64,000 nucleotides of DNA from Heliopora coerulea (Eukaryota > Cnidaria > Anthozoa > Scleralcyonacea > Helioporidae): contig JASJOG010000159.1 of NCBI GenBank assembly GCA_030142905.1, forward strand, positions 682,001 through 746,000, written 5' to 3'. The notes beneath the pieces were generated by a model that saw only the letters and a list, made by a program, of their open reading frames with translations, did no database searches and was not told the DNA's origin. Shown here piece after piece: positions 60,301 to 64,000 of the stretch (positions within the stretch are counted from its first letter, which is position 1; every line of letters starts with the position of its first letter). The position numbers were made by a program, and so were the translations under genes.

Positions 60301-63280
60301 GTGTCTGGGTTTCTCGCCTTGATTTCAACGTCATAAATAGGAATAAGCATAGACTCGTGCAAGGGCGTGATATCTACATTATTAAATAGTTTCAGGTATT
60401 GTTTGGGGTCCTGTTCACGCACGCGCACATGATGACGATTTTTGCCCCATTCTTTTTGACTTTGGATCTGCAAAGTGAATCTCTCTCCTTTCAATTCGCC
60501 ACCATTCTCCCCAAAAAAAGCATCCACGTCATCGGTGAACCGTTGTCCTAAAAACAAAGCAGCTGTTTTAGTTGGTGCACAGTCCTTTCCACGCGCCGCT
60601 CACATTGATTTCCGGAGAAATAAAACGCTTTGCTCTCGCGCACCACAACTTCTTCTCACATCTTCCCGTGCGACGTTGAGTGCGCAAAGTCTATTGACCC
60701 TCATGAACCTGACCCGCGCGTGAACAACAAGTTTTGGTTGAGTTCGTATCCACGATGCTCTGAGCAGCTCAAAAGTATTTCAGTATTAAAAAATAACAAA
60801 TATTTCAATAAAAATGTCAACAATATTTCTATATTAAATTTGTTTATCTAATAAGCTCGACCATGTAGCAGGAAGCAACTATGCAGGAAAATAATTGTTG
60901 TAATAATATTGTAATTATGACAATATGTAATCATAACAATATTATTATAATAATATTACTGTTGTATATTAGCAATACTCCAAGTGAACGAACCCATACC
61001 GGACAAGTAGAGAAAAACTGTATTTGACCACGGCTGGGATTCGAACCCGCGACCTTCGCTTTACCAGTCCAGAGTCCAAATAATTACTTAACTTTAGGAG
61101 CATAACAGACGTGTAGTCTGTGCTGATATGGATGGAGCTAGTTAGTTTGGAAATATCAAAACACAAATACCGTCATTTTACGGTCTGGTAAACCAAAGGT
61201 ACCGGGTTCGAATCCCTGTAGTGGCCAAGTACAGTTTTTCTCTACTTGTCCAGCATGGATTCGTTCACTTGGAAAAACGTAAATATATATCCTTGTTCTT
61301 CACCCAAGTGTACATATTTCCACATATTTACTTAATATTATTGTTGTAATAATATTTTATTATAACAATGTCGTAAAAATATTTCAAGATAAATATCAAA
61401 AACATTTCAATATTAAATTTTTTTATCTGATAAGCTGTATCATGGGGCTGGAAGCCCCGTTACTTTGACTCCTTAAGCGTAAGCATTAAACTAATTTGGA
61501 TGATATCTTCAGTGAGGCGACTGAGGTTGTTAACATTTCGTTCCATGTAAATTTCTTCGAGTTATGAAATATAATCTAATATGGTTAGGTATCATTAGTA
61601 ATTACAACAAATTTACATCGGACAAAATGGCAGATCTGGCCCTCAAAGGCCACTGTCTCCAAACAGTCCCAAGCGCTTTTGCAAGAATCATCAAAAATGG
61701 CTAATTTCGTCGTCCTTGAACCAGTGAACTCGATCTCCATATCTGGAATGCTAACTCAAAGTTATTTGGCCGGGCAAAAAGTGAAGCCAAGATGGCCGCC
61801 CTTGGAGGGAAATTTTGTACGTCAGTTTCAGTCCTCTTCGCGGTCTTGTCCATCAGTTTCAGTCCTTTACACGACTTAAATTTTCAGTGTTTGTTTTATT
61901 CGGTTTTGAAAACATTCACAACCATGGAAAATGTGCTCAGACGAAACATTGCTGTATCAGTTTTACATATTCGAGTATCTCAAAGGATTCATTACTGCCG
62001 TGTGGACTATGAAGTGTCCTAAATTGTCTAAAAGATGGCAAATTGACGCTAAAAAGAGGACGTGCACTTGGTAGTTAATTGAAGTAATTTTTCGAGACCG
62101 TTTTATCAGGTTTCTCGTCAATTTGGTAATTTATTTTCGTTAAAACACATAACCTGTAACTCGGTTTGACTTTGTCGAAATATATTTCAAATTCTTAAAC
62201 TCATTTCTGTCTTTTGAAGACATGTTTTATTCCAGACATGGAAATCGAGTTCACTGCCTTGAACATGCGTACGTCATACTGTTATAAAGGCAGTCAAAAA
62301 TGAACCTGGAACCCAGTGGAACCCACACCTCTCGCGAAACGAGAAATTAGGGAATAAGGACATTCCAGCCACTTGGTTGAGGAATTTCTTAGCACTGGTT
62401 TAGTATTGAAGTATGGTCTTGATATAGTGTAGACAGGATTTCAATCACGAAAATTTAGCAAGCCTCTAGAAATAACTTCGCCTATGGGCTCGTTGATGAT
62501 TTTCTACGGTATACCACACCACTCACTATCATGTTGATTTCCCTTCGACACGATATAGTGCGACAGTTTGTTTTAACATGGATAGAGAATGTTGCCTAAT
62601 TCCGCCCGACACTTGAATGCAAATACATGATGAATGTTCTCTTGGGGAGTAGGGGTCAACTGGCCCTGCTGCGGTCGGTACTAGGACAGAACCACTGAAT
62701 CCGGGTAACCGTGTGGAGACAGACTGGAAAATTAAGTTTTTGATTTGTTTGATAACTTTGTGGAAAATATCGTTGGGGTTTAAGTTAAAATGCTTCCAGG
62801 GGTAACACGTCAACGGTTAGGGTTAGGATTAGGATTAGAACTCTAACCATAACCCTAATCCTAATAACCATTAACCTAATACTTAATCTTCCAGTACCAG
62901 TCTCCACACGGTTATCTGGTCTCAGTGGTTCCATTCTAGTGCCGACCCCCTACTGCCCATCTTGCAACGGGAATGTCCGACTCATGGTGCTGTTTGAGTG
63001 ATTATTGCATTTAAAGAGACATAACACCAATAGCAAAGAAGAAGAGCAAGGACCACAGTAAAAACTCATGACAAAATACGAAATACTGTATTCACCTGTC
63101 ACTGGGACAACCTGAGTGTACTTCTTTTGTCGCATGTGCCGATGTAGGTTTCTAGCTTTTTCAATCATGTCTTGATGTGAACTTCCTAAAAAAAAATATA
63201 TATATATATATATTTTTTCCCCTTAAACTTTTAAACAGTAGCCCGGCCTCTGCTTGATCGACCGAGACGACTGATGCCAT
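53774..63280 (-). CDS. ZU5-UPA-like protein with two death domains (5-exon model)
   Basis: Model: 63280-63229, 63185-63096, 60547-59652, 59564-59522, 54360-53774, about 555 aa; all junction phases agree. The big exon has a ZU5-like first half ([46 protein letters not shown]) and a UPA-like second half ([53 protein letters not shown]). The last exon has two consecutive death domains ([80 protein letters not shown]). The ZU5-UPA-death layout is that of PIDD/UNC5/ankyrin relatives, intracellular adaptors of apoptosis or NF-kB signalling. The last three exons are solid. The first two ([37 protein letters not shown]) are attached only by phase, and the first intron would be just 43 nt. Confidence 0.75.
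54640..59395. repeat. 4.7-kb GAT/AGT/GGT minisatellite array in an intron
   Basis: Blocks in order: 21-bp units of GACAGTAGTGGTTGTGGTGG (about 54826-55345); 27-bp GATAGTGGCGGTTGTGGTTG-type units (55345-55925); 15-bp GATGGTGGTGGTGGT (55960-56110); mixed units to 56580; 15-bp GATGGTTGTGGTGGG (56585-56690); mixed units to 57030; 27-bp units starting GATGCTGGTAGTGATAGTAG with block-specific endings AGCAGT, GGTAGT, AGAAGT or AGTAGT (57030-58490); 12-bp GATGCTGGTAGT (58485-58600); 24-bp GATGCTGGTAGTGATAGTAG + CAGT (58600-59160). Degenerate GTT-rich DNA flanks it. The plus strand is almost C-free. Two plus frames and all three minus frames are open for kilobases because all units are multiples of three; the giant ORFs are artefacts of this. 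Confidence 0.95.
59522..59564 (-). CDS. 43-nt microexon of the ZU5/death-domain gene
   Basis: [14 protein letters not shown] plus one base between TTCTCAAG and GTGAGA. It links the UPA exon (phase 0) to the death-domain exon (phase 1). The satellite-bearing intron follows it. Confidence 0.8.
59652..60547 (-). CDS. ZU5/UPA-like exon
   Basis: 896 nt from acceptor TTTGTTTTTAG to donor GTAAGA. A hydrophobic stretch ([19 protein letters not shown]) between the two subdomains could be an unspliced short intron, but none of the possible GT-AG pairs there is a multiple of three, so I kept it as coding. Confidence 0.8.
60850..60968. repeat. AT-rich inverted sequence
   Basis: ATAATATTGTAATTATGACA mirrored by CATAACAATATTATTATAAT and further AATAATATT runs; a related stretch is at about 61328-61395 (GTTGTAATAATATTTTATTATAACAA). 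Confidence 0.6.
60973..61280. repeat. Inverted pair of tRNA-derived repeats
   Basis: 60973-61075 and 61178-61280 are reverse-complement copies (CCAAGTGAACGAACCCATAC against TGGATTCGTTCACTTGG; TAGAGAAAAACTGTA against TACAGTTTTTCTCTA). Each carries a T-arm with perfect B box GGTTCGAATCC (minus at 61031-61045, plus at 61204-61218) and an anticodon-arm-like CTGGTAAA. A SINE family inserted twice, or a foldback; intron 2 of the ZU5/death-domain gene. Confidence 0.7.
62655..62970. repeat. Inverted repeat enclosing telomere-like motifs
   Basis: Arms near 62660-62740 and 62880-62965 (ACCGTGTGGAGACAGACTGG against CCAGTCTCCACACGGTTATC). The loop (62815-62885) has GGTTAGGGTTAGGATTAGGA followed by TAACCATAACCCTAATCCTA, imperfect TTAGGG repeats pointing both ways. 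Confidence 0.75.
63096..63280 (-). CDS. Candidate first two exons of the ZU5/death-domain gene
   Basis: ATG at 63280-63278 in context [24 protein letters not shown], donor GTTTAA at 63228, acceptor TTTTTTTTAG at 63186, then [20 protein letters not shown] and KYTQVVPVT with donor GTGAAT (63095-63090). The second exon is convincing; the 43-nt AT-repeat intron is unusually short. Phase 1 fits the 60547 exon. Confidence 0.5.
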
Positions 63281-63519
63281 TTTATTTAACGGACGGAGAC
63301 AGCTTTTGCTTGTTAGCTCACCACAAACAGCTAATTTCAGACAGCACTTTAACATCGCTGGCAGATCTGCCGACTGTAGTTCGTTGGAATACAAACGTGT
63401 TTGCGTCACATAAGTTACTTTAACAATAAATTGTAGACGCACATGTAATTCCAATCAAAGAACTGACATATTTACACCGATACACCACTAGCACGCATTC
63501 CCCAGATGGACGAAAAATG

Positions 63520-63635
63520 GACACAAACAAAAGAATTTCCATAAATTGTTTAATCTGTCAAACGTCTGAACTTCGAAGTCGTTCAACTTCTCCAGATGAG
63601 TTGTTTAGCGTACAAATGCAAGTGGTCTATTTGAA
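63520..63635 (+). repeat. Dispersed repeat (AAACAAAAGAATTTCC family), copy 3
   Basis: AAACAAAAGAATTTCCATAA, TCTGTCAAACGTCTGAAC, CAAATGCAAGTGGTCTAT match copies at 16110 and 18705. The 98-aa ORF over it is not a gene. Confidence 0.55.
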
Positions 63636-64000
63636 TCGCAAGATGGACTACTCTTCCTTCCTCACATTAACTTTACCAGCGTTAGTATGTGTACAGGGCT
63701 TTACATTTCATTTTTCTGCACTGAAACATTCCGCGACGGTAGCATTCCATAATGATAATCAAAAAACAAAAGGTTCCTGTTTTAACTATACAAGTTTACT
63801 TAGTGATTTTTAAAAATCATTCTGGGATTTACTCTGAAATTTATCCCCCAAAAATCCATTTCCAGAACAATCAGTGGTGACTGTATTTACCTAAATATAT
63901 GGGTCATTAAATATTTCGACCATGGTTCATGAGCAAATTCTCGAAGTTGAGTGTCAGTTAGTAATAACAGGCCATGTGATGTTATGCGCTTGTGTGATTT

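Noticed and set aside
61031..61218. tRNA genes
   Set aside because: Good B boxes but no complete cloverleaf or acceptor stem; also true of the tRNA-like pieces at 8252, 14770, 48928 and 49586.

Overview
The window is nuclear DNA of an animal, most likely an anthozoan cnidarian (a stony coral or a close relative). The reasons are AT-rich DNA with small GT–AG-spliced exons, gene families typical of cnidarians (SUEL/rhamnose-binding lectin, SRCR, fibrinogen-related secreted protein, intrinsic-factor-like cobalamin binder, ZU5/UPA/death-domain protein), many Penelope-like element remnants and short foldback elements. The species call is inference. The gene models were built by hand from splice sites and reading-phase agreement, not from a search.

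Layout. 0.3-0.85 kb: an SRCR exon on the minus strand whose gene runs off the left edge. 2.5-7.5 kb (minus): a complete three-exon secreted lectin (signal peptide, three-repeat beta-trefoil, SUEL lectin domain), with Penelope and Harbinger-like MITE debris in intron 1. 8-15 kb: repeats, including a 1.1-kb inverted-repeat element, a 150-bp tandem duplication and a decayed copy of a signal-peptide exon. 15.1-18.3 kb (plus): a two-exon secreted fibrinogen-related protein. 19.4-24.0 kb (minus): a cobalamin-binding intrinsic factor/transcobalamin-like gene with a 20-nt microexon; its 5' exon was not found. 25-29 kb: little apart from a small ORF and repeats. 29.6-39.05 kb (minus): a complete ten-exon zeta-class glutathione transferase / maleylacetoacetate isomerase, 216 aa, with a GC-AG intron and a CRE palindrome upstream. 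39.7-41.8 kb: two adjacent foldback elements. 43.4-47.3 kb (minus): a YtcJ-like amidohydrolase (three exons, possibly a further 5' exon at 51.4 kb). 47.4-53.7 kb: repeats. 53.8-63.3 kb (minus): a ZU5-UPA-like protein with two C-terminal death domains; one of its introns carries a 4.7-kb array of GAT/AGT/GGT minisatellites.

The genes are unrelated neighbours and not one pathway. Three products are probably secreted (trefoil-SUEL lectin, fibrinogen-related protein, cobalamin binder), one fragment is an extracellular SRCR domain, two are metabolic enzymes (GSTZ in tyrosine catabolism, an amidohydrolase of unknown substrate), and one is a cytoplasmic signalling adaptor. No obvious new biological system appears. 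The most interesting signals are a hammerhead-ribozyme-like motif at 36.82 kb, the satellite-filled intron, a beta-trefoil plus SUEL domain pairing, foldback elements whose arms are tandem repeats, and a minimal palindrome flanked by a 10-bp direct repeat.
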